Shown one piece after another: positions 8,318-16,511 of a stretch of DNA of 64,000 nucleotides. Below the pieces are notes generated by a model that did no database searches, was not told the DNA's origin, and saw only the letters and a list, made by a program, of their open reading frames with translations. Location: the NCBI GenBank assembly GCA_028277945.1, contig JANQFH010000024.1, positions 116,711-180,710 on the forward strand, given 5' to 3'. Each line of letters starts with the position of its first letter. Within the stretch, counting starts at the first letter, position 1. The DNA comes from Oligoflexia bacterium (lineage in GTDB: Bacteria; Bdellovibrionota_G; JANQFH01). A program made the translations under genes and the position numbers.

Positions 8318-9319
8318 TCATTTCAACATCTTTTTCCGTCGTAACAACCAGATGTATTTCCAGCAGAAGAGCAGTGGCCAGCGTTTTTCGTAGGGTTTCA
8401 CCTCAATCTGCCAACGTTGGGTCCTTTCAATTTTCACCAACATATACCCAGCCCAGTCTTTGACCGTCACCACGTACTTTGGCCAGCGCAACAGGGCTCG
8501 TCTACGACTACGCCGAATAAACCTTTTGGTTTGACGTTGAGCCGCCCGACACTCCCCTCGTCGGTAGTGAGTTTTGTCTCTCTCCTGATCCAACCAGGTT
8601 GTCTTTGCCGCTGTATCGTCGAGGATGGGCAGAAAAAACTGGCGATAAAACTCCGTTTGACTCGCAAAGATTTTTTTTACCTTGTCTGTTGCTTCAACAC
8701 GTGGCTCGCCGGTGTAACTCAACCGTAGTGCCGCCAAGATCGCTTCATCCGGACTAAAGCGGTTTGGCAGCAGCGGTAGAGAGCGTTGCACTGCCTGTTG
8801 CATAGCATGGAGACAGCAGCGGACGATCTTAGACAGAACCTCTGGACGTTTCAGGTAGACAACGGCCAGACGTTTGCTGAAGCGACCCACATGGTAAACG
8901 TCGGCTGCTCTTGCCGAGGTTTCCCGCTCAAGGTCGTTCAAGGAGATGACCGAGTACTTACTGCTGCCATAGCGGTAGATGTTAGGTGGCAGCATGCGGT
9001 TGAGTTGGGCGTGCAGCCAACCAAGACGATGCCAACGCCGCTCTTGCGGGCGTCCACCACCGCCATAGAAACCGGCATAACTGTCGACGATGACGTAGTA
9101 ATCTGGAGTAGAGGTCGCTGTCGCCATGCCGGCATGCAAGCGCGAGCCATAGAAGAGAATGGCTAAGATTGCCGCTGCCCCAGGCTCACTCGTCTGGGTG
9201 AGCTCGCCTACAAACTGCTCGGCATGCGCATGATCCGTGAGCGGCTGCGGCTGGTAGGTTTGACGCAGCTGCTCCTCAAGCCGTGAGTGGATTGGGGCTG
9301 AGGTTGGGCTCGCATTCAC
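8318..9319 (-). CDS. Nucleotidyltransferase-fold protein, possibly Tam41-like
   Basis: 333 residues beginning at GTG 9319. The N-terminal half shows a nucleotidyltransferase signature: AILFYGSRLHAG (the hG-S turn, near residue 57) and, 15 residues later, PDYYVIVDSY with the two acidic positions. LNRMLPPNIYRY, KYSVISLNDLERETSARA and VYHVGRFSKRLAVVYL follow; I recall these as conserved in bacterial proteins related to Tam41, the mitochondrial CDP-diacylglycerol synthase. The C-terminus is very basic (RRSRRRALLRWPKYV). A lipid-nucleotide role is therefore a hypothesis only. It is convergent with ihfA and divergent from phaR. Confidence 0.6.
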   Translation of the reverse strand: MNASPTSAPIHSRLEEQLRQTYQPQPLTDHAHAEQFVGELTQTSEPGAAAILAILFYGSRLHAGMATATSTPDYYVIVDSYAGFYGGGGRPQERRWHRLGWLHAQLNRMLPPNIYRYGSSKYSVISLNDLERETSARAADVYHVGRFSKRLAVVYLKRPEVLSKIVRCCLHAMQQAVQRSLPLLPNRFSPDEAILAALRLSYTGEPRVEATDKVKKIFASQTEFYRQFFLPILDDTAAKTTWLDQERDKTHYRRGECRAAQRQTKRFIRRSRRRALLRWPKYVVTVKDWAGYMLVKIERTQRWQIEVKPYEKRWPLLFCWKYIWLLRRKKMLK

Positions 9320-9389
9320 AATTTATTGAATATACTAGAAAATCTGACATAAAACCAGGCTCGCTTTTGACGCATTGGTGTAATAGAGC

Positions 9390-9418
9390 TTGACAAGCGC
9401 TCAGGCGTCACCTAAGGT
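9390..9418 (+). promoter_or_regulatory. Candidate sigma70 promoter of phaR-like gene
   Basis: TTGACA at 9390-9395, a 17-base spacer and TAAGGT at 9413-9418, 60 bases before the start codon. The -35 box is a consensus match; the -10 is weaker. Confidence 0.55.
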
Positions 9419-9477
9419 GTAACGCGTTGAATAAATGACACCGCCCAAGATAGGGGGCGTGGGGAAAGGAGAAACCT

Positions 9478-10044
9478 ATGGCAACGGCTACTGAGACAAC
9501 CGCGAGGGTGATCAAAAAGTATCAGAATCGCAAACTCTACGACACCCGCGATAGCTGCTACATCACTCTGGATGAGATTGCTAAGCTTATTCAGAAGGGT
9601 GAAGATGTAACGGTGATTGACAACCGTACCAAGAACGATGTCACTTCAATCATTCTGACACAGATTCTTGTGGATCAAGAGAAGAGTCAGAAATCGATTT
9701 TACCGCTTAGCATGCTCAAACAGATCATCCGCGGAGGTAGTGGTTCGCTGTTTGATTTCATTCAGCGCTATGTGGTGTTGGGAATGGAAAACGAAAACGA
9801 CTCGCAGGCAGAGGCAACCCGTTACATTGAACGCATGGTTAGCCGCGGTGAGATTACCAAGGCAGAGGGCAAGGTATTGCTCAATCAGCTAGCGGTGCAG
9901 AGTGCGAAAAACCTCGAGCAGCTGCAAAACCGTATCAACGACACTATTGAAAAGACCGTACGCCGTGCCAGCAACCTCGGTCAGATTGAAGACAAGATCG
10001 CCCGTCTCAATGAGCGTATCGACCATCTTGAGTCAACCGTCTAA
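9478..10044 (+). CDS. phaR: Polyhydroxyalkanoate synthesis regulator, PhaR type
   Basis: 188 residues. The N-terminal 60 are the PHB/PHA-accumulation-regulator DNA-binding domain with its hallmark RVIKKYQNRKLYDT and the following CYITLDEIAKLIQKGEDV. In characterised species PhaR represses phasin and PHA-granule genes and is titrated off DNA by nascent polymer. The last third is a coiled coil (about residues 130-188). A strong ribosome-binding site (GGGAAAGGAG) precedes ATG 9478. It appears monocistronic: a promoter-like site lies upstream and a strong terminator follows at 10073. No PHA synthase gene is in the window, so its target is unseen. Confidence 0.88.
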   Translation: MATATETTARVIKKYQNRKLYDTRDSCYITLDEIAKLIQKGEDVTVIDNRTKNDVTSIILTQILVDQEKSQKSILPLSMLKQIIRGGSGSLFDFIQRYVVLGMENENDSQAEATRYIERMVSRGEITKAEGKVLLNQLAVQSAKNLEQLQNRINDTIEKTVRRASNLGQIEDKIARLNERIDHLESTV

Positions 10045-10072
10045 GCTCACGACTTCTTAGATAGAGCTTAAG

Positions 10073-10107
10073 AAGCGCCTGTGGTATAGACCCCAGGCGC
10101 TTTTTTT
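10073..10107 (+). terminator. Rho-independent terminator after phaR
   Basis: GCGCCTG (10075-10081) pairs with CAGGCGC (10094-10100) around a 12-base loop and is followed by seven T residues. The T-run directly touches the ATG of the next gene. Confidence 0.92.
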
Positions 10108-11409
10108 ATGCGGATTTTATCCATGCGACCGAGCCTTGTTTATATATTGGGCACTGCCGGGGATGCTTTTTCGCAAGCGCTGTATACGGTGGGAAAAGCC
10201 GTGTTTCTGTGGCACTTTCTTGGCGATGATAATCTGCTCTCTGCGGGATTGATTGCCACGGCTTTCAGCTTTTTCTTCTTTTTTGAGGCTATCATGGAGG
10301 TGGTTTCTAGCTTTGCCGCGGATAGATGGGGTCTATCTAGAAGAAAGGTATTTTTAACGGGTATTCTGCTGCCGACAATCTGTTTTGTCGTGCTCTCGCT
10401 ACATCCCTTTTGGATTGCAGATACCACGCTGGCCATGCTCGCTTTTGCTATCAGCCAGTTTCTGTTTGCAACCAGCATTACTTTGATATCCGGTACCTTT
10501 GATGGCTGGTCAATTACCGCCGAACTGTCGCAGGACTCTAGCTTTTCCAAGGCAAAGTTTTTTAGTTTGGCGACGATAGCCAAACGTTTAGCCTATTCTT
10601 TGGGATGCTTGCTCATTGTCATAGTGTTATTCGTCATGGAAGCGAGTGAAAATCCTAACGTGAAAGGCATCTGGTGGACGCGCATATGGATATTTGCTGT
10701 GATATTTCAGATGATGCTGTTTGTGCTTTTGTATCATTTCTCCAGGGGACATGATTCCGTGCAAAAGGCAGGTCCACTGCCTGCATGGGCCCCTATGTTG
10801 CACGCTACCTATCAACCATCAGCCCTACCCGGGCTTGTTTTGTACTGTAGCATGTATCTGCTAGGTATGGTGGTCACGGTTTCCTGGCCGACGCTGGTTG
10901 ATGTTGTTGGGCCACGGCCGCTGCCCTACTTAATAGCGCCCGCGTTAACGCTGGTTGGTTTTTTTGGTGCTATGTGGGCGAAGCGTGTCACCAAACGATC
11001 GAGTGATCAGGCCGCAGAACAACATGCGCTCAAAGGCGCACTGCACACCTGCTATCTTCTTATTGGTGCAGGGCTCTGTCTCTCTTTCTCTCAAGAGCGC
11101 GGCATGCTCCCATTGATTGCCGTGGCGTTTGTTATCCTCATGCGCCTACCTTTTTACTTTGGTTTTCCATTTGTCCTAAGCCTCATGCATGAGAATATTG
11201 GTGGCAGCGAGAATGTCCGTGCTTGCGTGGTGTCACTGCGTACAGCCACAGCGAGTCTGTTTGTTGGTGTCGCCTTTATCATACAACGTCTTCTATTCGA
11301 CGCTCTCGCGCTAGCACCTTACAAGATGTTCGCCTGGACGCTGATTTGTGGTTCCCTGCTCGCCCTCGTGGCACTGCTAGCATTAAAGCTTCGCCAAAAA
11401 GATTTATAA
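10108..11409 (+). CDS. Major facilitator superfamily transporter
   Basis: 433 residues with about twelve hydrophobic segments and the MFS loop 2-3 signature region FAADRWGLSRRKVFL near residue 70 (equivalent to the G-x-x-x-D-R-x-G-R-R motif). The substrate is not predictable. ATG 10108 abuts the T-run of the phaR terminator and lacks a ribosome-binding site; ATG 10123, which gives MRPSLVYILG, is an alternative but also has none. If transcription initiates near the terminator the message could be leaderless or depend on read-through. No neighbour points to a substrate. Confidence 0.78.
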   Translation: MRILSMRPSLVYILGTAGDAFSQALYTVGKAVFLWHFLGDDNLLSAGLIATAFSFFFFFEAIMEVVSSFAADRWGLSRRKVFLTGILLPTICFVVLSLHPFWIADTTLAMLAFAISQFLFATSITLISGTFDGWSITAELSQDSSFSKAKFFSLATIAKRLAYSLGCLLIVIVLFVMEASENPNVKGIWWTRIWIFAVIFQMMLFVLLYHFSRGHDSVQKAGPLPAWAPMLHATYQPSALPGLVLYCSMYLLGMVVTVSWPTLVDVVGPRPLPYLIAPALTLVGFFGAMWAKRVTKRSSDQAAEQHALKGALHTCYLLIGAGLCLSFSQERGMLPLIAVAFVILMRLPFYFGFPFVLSLMHENIGGSENVRACVVSLRTATASLFVGVAFIIQRLLFDALALAPYKMFAWTLICGSLLALVALLALKLRQKDL

Positions 11410-11497
11410 AATCAAAATGCAGCGTCGATGCCAAAACTATTCGCAACTCCTTTGAAATTATTGAGGGCCTGATTCTTGGTCATTTGGTGATGCCCTT

Positions 11498-12691
11498 TTA
11501 AGAAAGAATGTCTTTGGGCTCGGCTGCAAAAAACTCCTCTAGTGGTATCCCGCCACTGCCGATGATGAGGCTTTTAGTTTTTGAGAATTTTTCTTTCAAT
11601 CGATACAGACCCGAAGCTTTCAACGGACGTCCACTCTTTACTTCGATTGCCCAGAGCTTGTCTGCTGTTCTTACCACAAAATCGACTTCGTTTGATCGTT
11701 CTCTCCAGTAAGTGACGCTATAAGGTAGTCCCTGAAGACAGTTGAGCAAATGCCCCCCAACGGCGTTTTCGACAATCCTTCCCCACCAACTTCCATCGTT
11801 TCTAGCTTCCTTGAAATTCTTTTGCGACAAAGCATGAATAAGACCATTGTTCCAAAGAATGAGCTTCGGACTTGATCCTCTCTTTTTAGCTTGATCTCTT
11901 GGGAATCGTTCCAGGCCGCTGACGAGAAAAGCCGTTTCTAGGAGTCTGAGGTAGTGAGCAAGCGTAGTAGTATTGCCGACATCTTGCAACTGTCCTAGCA
12001 TTTTATTGTATGAAAGAATTTGTGCTGGGTAAGCAGCTGCTAGCGCGAACAGATGACGGAGAAGAGTAGGCTTTGTAATATGCTGCATTTGTAACACGTC
12101 TCTTGTGATGGCTGTTTCTATCAATGAATCCGTGATGTAGGATCGCCAAAAACCTTCATCTTTGTAGTACAGGGCTGCCTTGGGATAACCTCCGAAGAAG
12201 AGCCAGGATTCAAGATCCCATGCGAACTTTGCCTTACACTCCGTCCAACTCCAGTGAGCAAATCGAAAAAGCGTAAACCTTCCAGCTAAACTCTCTGATA
12301 GGCCGTGTTGTAAAAGAATGGACGAAGAGCCCAGCAAGAGGACGGCAATTCTACGTCCTTGTTTCTGATCCTCATCCCATAGACGCTTAACTATTTCACT
12401 CCAACTTTGAACTTTTTGTACTTCGTCAAGGATCAATAGGGTTCTTAGCTTATTGCATTCTGATAAACGTCTAGCCACATGCCATTGGTTTTCAATCCAT
12501 TCGATACCGAAAGGTTGCATGCCATCTGCGGCTGCATAGTGAACGGATCCCTTCCATCTCTTTTCAATTTGCGTGGCAGCTGTGGTCTTGCCAACTTGGC
12601 GAGGCCCCATGACCACGTGGATGAGGTCCTTGGCCGTTTGCAAACTCTGCCAGAGCTTTACTGTGGTTGGGCGTAGATAGTCTTTTGCCAT
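11498..12691 (-). CDS. AAA ATPase with DUF4143 domain
   Basis: 397 residues: P-loop GPRQVGKTT near residue 29, Walker B TLLILDEVQK near residue 86, a sensor-like LLLGSSSILL, and the C-terminal DUF4143 region containing the nuclease-like EVDFVVRTADKLWAIEVKSG. This is a large, patchily distributed family of uncertain function, often carried as single mobile genes and autoregulated. The gene sits alone between an MFS gene and a nucleotide-sugar dehydrogenase, in a stretch visibly richer in A+T than its surroundings, which suggests recent acquisition. A promoter-like site and a 54-nt inverted repeat lie just upstream of the ATG. Confidence 0.88.
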   Translation of the reverse strand: MAKDYLRPTTVKLWQSLQTAKDLIHVVMGPRQVGKTTAATQIEKRWKGSVHYAAADGMQPFGIEWIENQWHVARRLSECNKLRTLLILDEVQKVQSWSEIVKRLWDEDQKQGRRIAVLLLGSSSILLQHGLSESLAGRFTLFRFAHWSWTECKAKFAWDLESWLFFGGYPKAALYYKDEGFWRSYITDSLIETAITRDVLQMQHITKPTLLRHLFALAAAYPAQILSYNKMLGQLQDVGNTTTLAHYLRLLETAFLVSGLERFPRDQAKKRGSSPKLILWNNGLIHALSQKNFKEARNDGSWWGRIVENAVGGHLLNCLQGLPYSVTYWRERSNEVDFVVRTADKLWAIEVKSGRPLKASGLYRLKEKFSKTKSLIIGSGGIPLEEFFAAEPKDILS

Positions 12692-12698
12692 AACCTAG

Positions 12699-12727
12699 AT
12701 ATAACACGGAGTTAATGCGATGGTAAA
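12699..12727 (-). promoter_or_regulatory. Candidate promoter of the DUF4143 ATPase gene
   Basis: On the minus strand, TTTACC (12727-12722), a 17-base spacer and TTATAT (12704-12699). The -10 box ends eight bases before the ATG at 12691, so transcripts would be leaderless or nearly so. The -35 box overlaps one arm of the adjacent inverted repeat. Confidence 0.45.
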
Positions 12728-12778
12728 CAAAATACTCGGTGGTTGAGTATTTTTGCTCAATCACTGAGTATTTTGTTT
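12725..12778. repeat. 54-nt inverted repeat, candidate operator or terminator
   Basis: Two 23-base arms (12725-12747 and 12756-12778) pair completely if two G-T pairs are allowed, around an 8-base loop. Each arm contains ACTC/GAGT half sites, so a protein could bind either as a dyad. It separates the dehydrogenase stop from the ATPase promoter and could act as an autoregulatory operator or as a low-GC terminator. Confidence 0.7.
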
Positions 12779-12827
12779 TTAGAAAAATATCTTTTTATTT
12801 GAACTTGTTAGCTAGCAAAACCGATTT

Positions 12828-14123
12828 TCAGAGGCGAAAGACTTTGGGACTGTTGATGCCACGGGTGGCATCGCGGGTGTCGATGATCAGCTTGGCTTTG
12901 TCGACGAGGTTGTTGTAGTCAATACCATCGTGTTTGGTAGTGATCACCACACAGTCGCAGCTCTCAATCAGATTGTCGGTTAGCTGACAACTGCTTAACT
13001 TCTCACTGCCAACTTCCAACGCGGAAACATAAGGATCGTGATAGCTCACCTGGGCGCCGCGCTGTTTTAAGAGTTCGATGATGTCGAGAGCAGGTGATTC
13101 CCGCGTGTCGTCGATATTCTCTTTATAGGAGACACCGAGCAGCAGGATCTTAGCGTTTTTGATGCTCTTTTCTAAACTGTTTAGTCCGGTGGTGATGCGC
13201 TCAACAATGTGGTGGGGCATGTTGAAGTTGATCTTGCCGGCGAGCTCAATGAACTGCGGAATGTAGTCGAGGGTTTTGAGTTTCCACGATAAATAGTAGG
13301 GATCCACGGGAATGCAATGGCCACCAAGCCCGGGGCCGGGGTAGAAAGGTAAAAACCCAAAGGGTTTGGTGGCAGCAGCATCAATGGTCTCCCAGGTGTC
13401 GACCCCGAGCAGGTTGCACATGATCGAGAGCTCGTTCACCAAGCCAATGTTGACCATCCGAAAAGTATTCTCTAAGAGCTTGACCATCTCCGCCACACGC
13501 GTTGAGCTTACGGGTACGGGTTTATCGATAAAGCTCTTAAAGAAAGCCGTAGCCACACGGGTACAGTTTGGCGTGATGCCACCCACAACCTTGGGGGTGT
13601 TTTTGATATTGAACTTCTTGTTGCCCGGATCCACTCGTTCTGGGCTGAAGGCGAGGAAGTAGTCTTTACCCACCTGCAGCCCACTCTCAGCAAGCAGGGG
13701 TAATACAATCTCATCCGTAGTACCCGGATAGGTGGTGCTCTCAAGAATGACCAGCTGTCCACGCTTGAGGCGACTCTTTAGCTGTTGGCAGGCGGCAATG
13801 ATAAAGCTGATATCGGGATCTTTGGTCTTTGCTAGCGGCGTCGGCACACAGATGTTGATGACATCAGCCTCGCGGACAGCGTCGTAACTGCTGGTTGGCG
13901 TTATCCGCGACTGCACAGCGCGATAACTAGCGCTAGGAACATCGAGGATGTAGGAGTGGCCACCTTTTAACTGCTCGATCCGCTGCTTATCGATGTCCAC
14001 GCCAATGACGTCGATACCCGCCTCAGCCAGGTGTACCGCCAACGGCAGGCCAACGTAGCCCAGACCAATGACCGCTACCTTGTGCTCCTTGGCAGCGATC
14101 TTCTTTAGAAGCTCACTTTCCAT
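12828..14123 (-). CDS. Nucleotide-sugar (UDP-HexNAc) 6-dehydrogenase, WbpA/TviB type
   Basis: About 431 residues from ATG 14123; GTG 14147 is an alternative, and neither has a clear ribosome-binding site. The N-terminal NAD-binding motif VAVIGLGYVGLPLAV is at residues 16-30, and the catalytic Cys is C270 in GPGLGGHCIPVDPYYL. The C-terminal domain carries GVSYKENIDDTRESPALDII. The pattern matches UDP-N-acetylglucosamine (or ManNAc) 6-dehydrogenases that oxidise C6 to a uronic acid for capsule or O-antigen synthesis. No other polysaccharide gene adjoins it. It follows the peroxiredoxin gene in the same direction. Confidence 0.88.
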   Translation of the reverse strand: MESELLKKIAAKEHKVAVIGLGYVGLPLAVHLAEAGIDVIGVDIDKQRIEQLKGGHSYILDVPSASYRAVQSRITPTSSYDAVREADVINICVPTPLAKTKDPDISFIIAACQQLKSRLKRGQLVILESTTYPGTTDEIVLPLLAESGLQVGKDYFLAFSPERVDPGNKKFNIKNTPKVVGGITPNCTRVATAFFKSFIDKPVPVSSTRVAEMVKLLENTFRMVNIGLVNELSIMCNLLGVDTWETIDAAATKPFGFLPFYPGPGLGGHCIPVDPYYLSWKLKTLDYIPQFIELAGKINFNMPHHIVERITTGLNSLEKSIKNAKILLLGVSYKENIDDTRESPALDIIELLKQRGAQVSYHDPYVSALEVGSEKLSSCQLTDNLIESCDCVVITTKHDGIDYNNLVDKAKLIIDTRDATRGINSPKVFRL

Positions 14124-14154
14124 TTGCTGGCGTAAGCCAAGCGGCACAAAGCCA

Positions 14155-14754
14155 TTAACGGTGTTTGCCCTGGGCGTATTCCTTAAGGCCGTTTGGATCT
14201 GGTTTCATGGTCTCACTTCCAGGTGTCCAATCTGCAGGACAGACCTCACCGCTCTGCTTTGCATGTTGGAACGCCTGAATAAGGCGGATGGTCTCATCCA
14301 CACCGCGGCCGACCGCAAGGTTGTTGATGGTTGCGTGTTGCACCATGCCCTCGTCATCAATAAGAAAGAGACCGCGCAGTGCTACACCAGCATCCTCGAT
14401 CAACACGCCGTAGCTACGTGCCACTGTTTTGTTGAGATCAGCCAGCAGCGGAAAGTTGATATCACCTACACCCCCTTGGCTGCGATCGGTCTCCGTCCAC
14501 GCCAGGTGGGTAAACTTGCTGTCCACAGAGATACCATAGAGGTTGGTATTCAGTTCTTTGAAGCGGTTGTCAGCGTCGCTAAAGGCGACAATCTCAGTCG
14601 GGCAGACAAAGGTAAAATCCAGTGGGTAGAAGAGCAACAGCGTCCACTTGCCATCGCTATGCGGTAGCTTGTAGGTGTTGAAGTTTTTGTGGAGCACACC
14701 TTCCAATTCAAAGCTCGGCGCCTTACCCCCGATTGCTAGGGTCGATTCACTCAT
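14155..14754 (-). CDS. Typical 2-Cys peroxiredoxin
   Basis: 199 residues of the Prx1/AhpC class. The peroxidatic cysteine is C51 in DFTFVCPTEI and the resolving cysteine C172 in SGEVCPADW, each with the usual context. The enzyme reduces hydrogen peroxide and organic peroxides in the cytoplasm, with electrons from thioredoxin or AhpF; no reductase gene is adjacent. A good ribosome-binding site (AAGGAGAGAG) precedes the ATG. It is transcribed divergently from fabD across a 148-bp gap. Confidence 0.94.
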   Translation of the reverse strand: MSESTLAIGGKAPSFELEGVLHKNFNTYKLPHSDGKWTLLLFYPLDFTFVCPTEIVAFSDADNRFKELNTNLYGISVDSKFTHLAWTETDRSQGGVGDINFPLLADLNKTVARSYGVLIEDAGVALRGLFLIDDEGMVQHATINNLAVGRGVDETIRLIQAFQHAKQSGEVCPADWTPGSETMKPDPNGLKEYAQGKHR

Positions 14755-14902
14755 GCGTCTCTCTCCTTTTAATTTCTACTAGTTAGTTGCGAATGCGGCA
14801 GGTTCTAGCACGCTGGCGCTATGGTGTCAATGCGCCCATACCCGTTGGCCTGAGAGCAGGGCTTTACACCCTCTACTAATGGTAATAAGGAGTGTGGTCG
14901 TT

Positions 14903-15868
14903 ATGGCTGCGCAGCAGAAACAGGACAAACTGGCCTTTCTCTTTCCAGGTCAGGGTTCGCAGTATGTAGCGATGGGCCGCTATCTCTATGACCATGACCC
15001 TGAGAGCCACAAGCTCTTTAGCCTTGCCGACAAAGTCTTAGACTTCCCGCTATCGCAGACAATCCTTGAGGGGCCTGAAGCGCGCTTGCAAGAGACGGAA
15101 GTTACCCAGCCGGCCATCCTCACGGTCAGCGTGGCCACGGCACGTTATCTACTTGCAGCTGGCATAGAGCCCGATCTTGTTGCCGGTCACAGTCTTGGCG
15201 AGTACAGTGCGTTGGTGTTAGCCGAGAGCCTAGACTTTGCTGATGCCCTGCGCACCGTGAGTTTGCGGGGTCGCTACATGCAGGAGGCCGTACCCCCAGG
15301 ACAGGGTACGATGGCGGCGATTCTCGGCCTCAAGGATGCTGAAGTCGAGGCTCTCTGTCAGCGCGTCTGTGATCAGGGTAACAGGGTCGAGCCCGCGGGT
15401 TACAACTGCCCCGGACAGGTCGTGGTTGCTGGAGAGGTCGCTGCGATCGAAGAGCTGGTTTCCCTGGCAAAGGCAGCTGGAGCCAGGGCACGTCAGCTCA
15501 AAGTCAGTGCGCCCTTCCACTGCTCGTTGCTTGCACCGGCAGCAGAGAAGCTTGCCAAACAGCTCGCGCGCATCGCCATCAGCAAGCCAAAGATCCCCTA
15601 CTTTGCCAATGTCGATGCCAAGCTGGTGACCGATCCTACTGAGATCGTTAGCAAACTAACAGAACAGGTGTGCAACCCGATACGCTGGTCGCAAACCCTG
15701 ATGAACATGTTTCTTGCTGGGGTGCAGCGATTTGTCGAAGTCGGGCCTGGCAAGGTGCTGATTGGCCATCTTAAAAAGGTTGAACGTCGACGTGGAGAGC
15801 GCGCTGCAGTTTTTGCGGTTACCGACAGAGAGGCGGATCTGAAGAACGTTTTAGCGACCTTCGCTTGA
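14903..15868 (+). CDS. fabD: Malonyl-CoA:ACP transacylase
   Basis: 321 residues from ATG 14903, chosen over an in-frame ATG at 14879 because AAGGAG at 14886-14891 lies ten bases before it and the family begins shortly before LAFLFPGQGSQ. The active-site serine is S97 in GHSLGEY, with the oxyanion motif GQGSQ and the later APFHCSLL histidine. FabD loads malonyl groups on acyl carrier protein for fatty-acid synthesis. Here it is separated from other fab genes and stands before pal. A short hairpin (15896-15902 with 15915-15921) lies in the 76-base gap to pal. Confidence 0.94.
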   Translation: MAAQQKQDKLAFLFPGQGSQYVAMGRYLYDHDPESHKLFSLADKVLDFPLSQTILEGPEARLQETEVTQPAILTVSVATARYLLAAGIEPDLVAGHSLGEYSALVLAESLDFADALRTVSLRGRYMQEAVPPGQGTMAAILGLKDAEVEALCQRVCDQGNRVEPAGYNCPGQVVVAGEVAAIEELVSLAKAAGARARQLKVSAPFHCSLLAPAAEKLAKQLARIAISKPKIPYFANVDAKLVTDPTEIVSKLTEQVCNPIRWSQTLMNMFLAGVQRFVEVGPGKVLIGHLKKVERRRGERAAVFAVTDREADLKNVLATFA

Positions 15869-15944
15869 CAAGGGTAGGCAGTTTCCTTAAAAGGAGCCTG
15901 TTATCGAAAATGGCAACAGGCACTCTAACCTGAGGAGTAGAACC

Positions 15945-16493
15945 ATGAAGATCAAACGAGATTTTTTTATGACAACCGCGGTCCTGTCACTGGTGTTGCT
16001 GCTGGCAGCATGTGGCAGCAAGCAAGTCGACGATGTTGCCGCGGCTTCCGATCAGCCTGGCGATGATGAGGGTATTGCAGCTGGCTTTGACAGTGAGACC
16101 TCCGGCATCGAGGAGGGTGCGGCTGGTGCAGAGGCGGGCAGTATCGATGCCGCCAAAAGCGCGCTCACGCCCATCTACTTTGAGTTTGATCAAGCAACGT
16201 TAACCAGCGATGCTCGCCAGACACTGCGAACACATTACGAGTTTTTACGCAACTACCCACAAGCGGCGATCGTTGTTGAAGGCCACTGTGATGATCGTGG
16301 CACCGATGAGTACAACCTTGCTTTAGGTGAGCGTCGTGCTAAATCGGTGAAAGACTACCTTTCTAGCCTGGGTGTCGAGGCAGGTCGCTTGTCGATTATC
16401 AGCTATGGCGAAGAGCGCCCAGTCGTCTTTGGTAGCGGTGAGAGTTCCTGGGCCAAGAACCGCCGTGCCGAATTCGTGATGAACCTAAAGTAA
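15945..16493 (+). CDS. pal: Peptidoglycan-associated lipoprotein
   Basis: 182 residues. A lipoprotein signal ends in LLLAAC (modified Cys near residue 23), followed by an acidic disordered linker to about residue 68 and then the OmpA-like peptidoglycan-binding domain with IYFEFDQATLTSDA and VEGHCDDRGTDEYNLALGERRA. Pal is anchored in the outer membrane, binds diaminopimelate in peptidoglycan and works with Tol proteins during cell constriction. The ribosome-binding site GAGGAG precedes the ATG. The cpoB-like gene follows at once, a common arrangement, but tolQRAB are not in this window. Confidence 0.95.
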   Translation: MKIKRDFFMTTAVLSLVLLLAACGSKQVDDVAAASDQPGDDEGIAAGFDSETSGIEEGAAGAEAGSIDAAKSALTPIYFEFDQATLTSDARQTLRTHYEFLRNYPQAAIVVEGHCDDRGTDEYNLALGERRAKSVKDYLSSLGVEAGRLSIISYGEERPVVFGSGESSWAKNRRAEFVMNLK

Positions 16494-16511
16494 TTGCAGT
16501 CCGTTAGCACA

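Noticed and set aside
15894-15925. Hairpin between fabD and pal as a terminator
   Set aside because: GCCTGTT/AACAGGC can pair but no T-run follows, so it may be a processing hairpin or chance; not called as a terminator.
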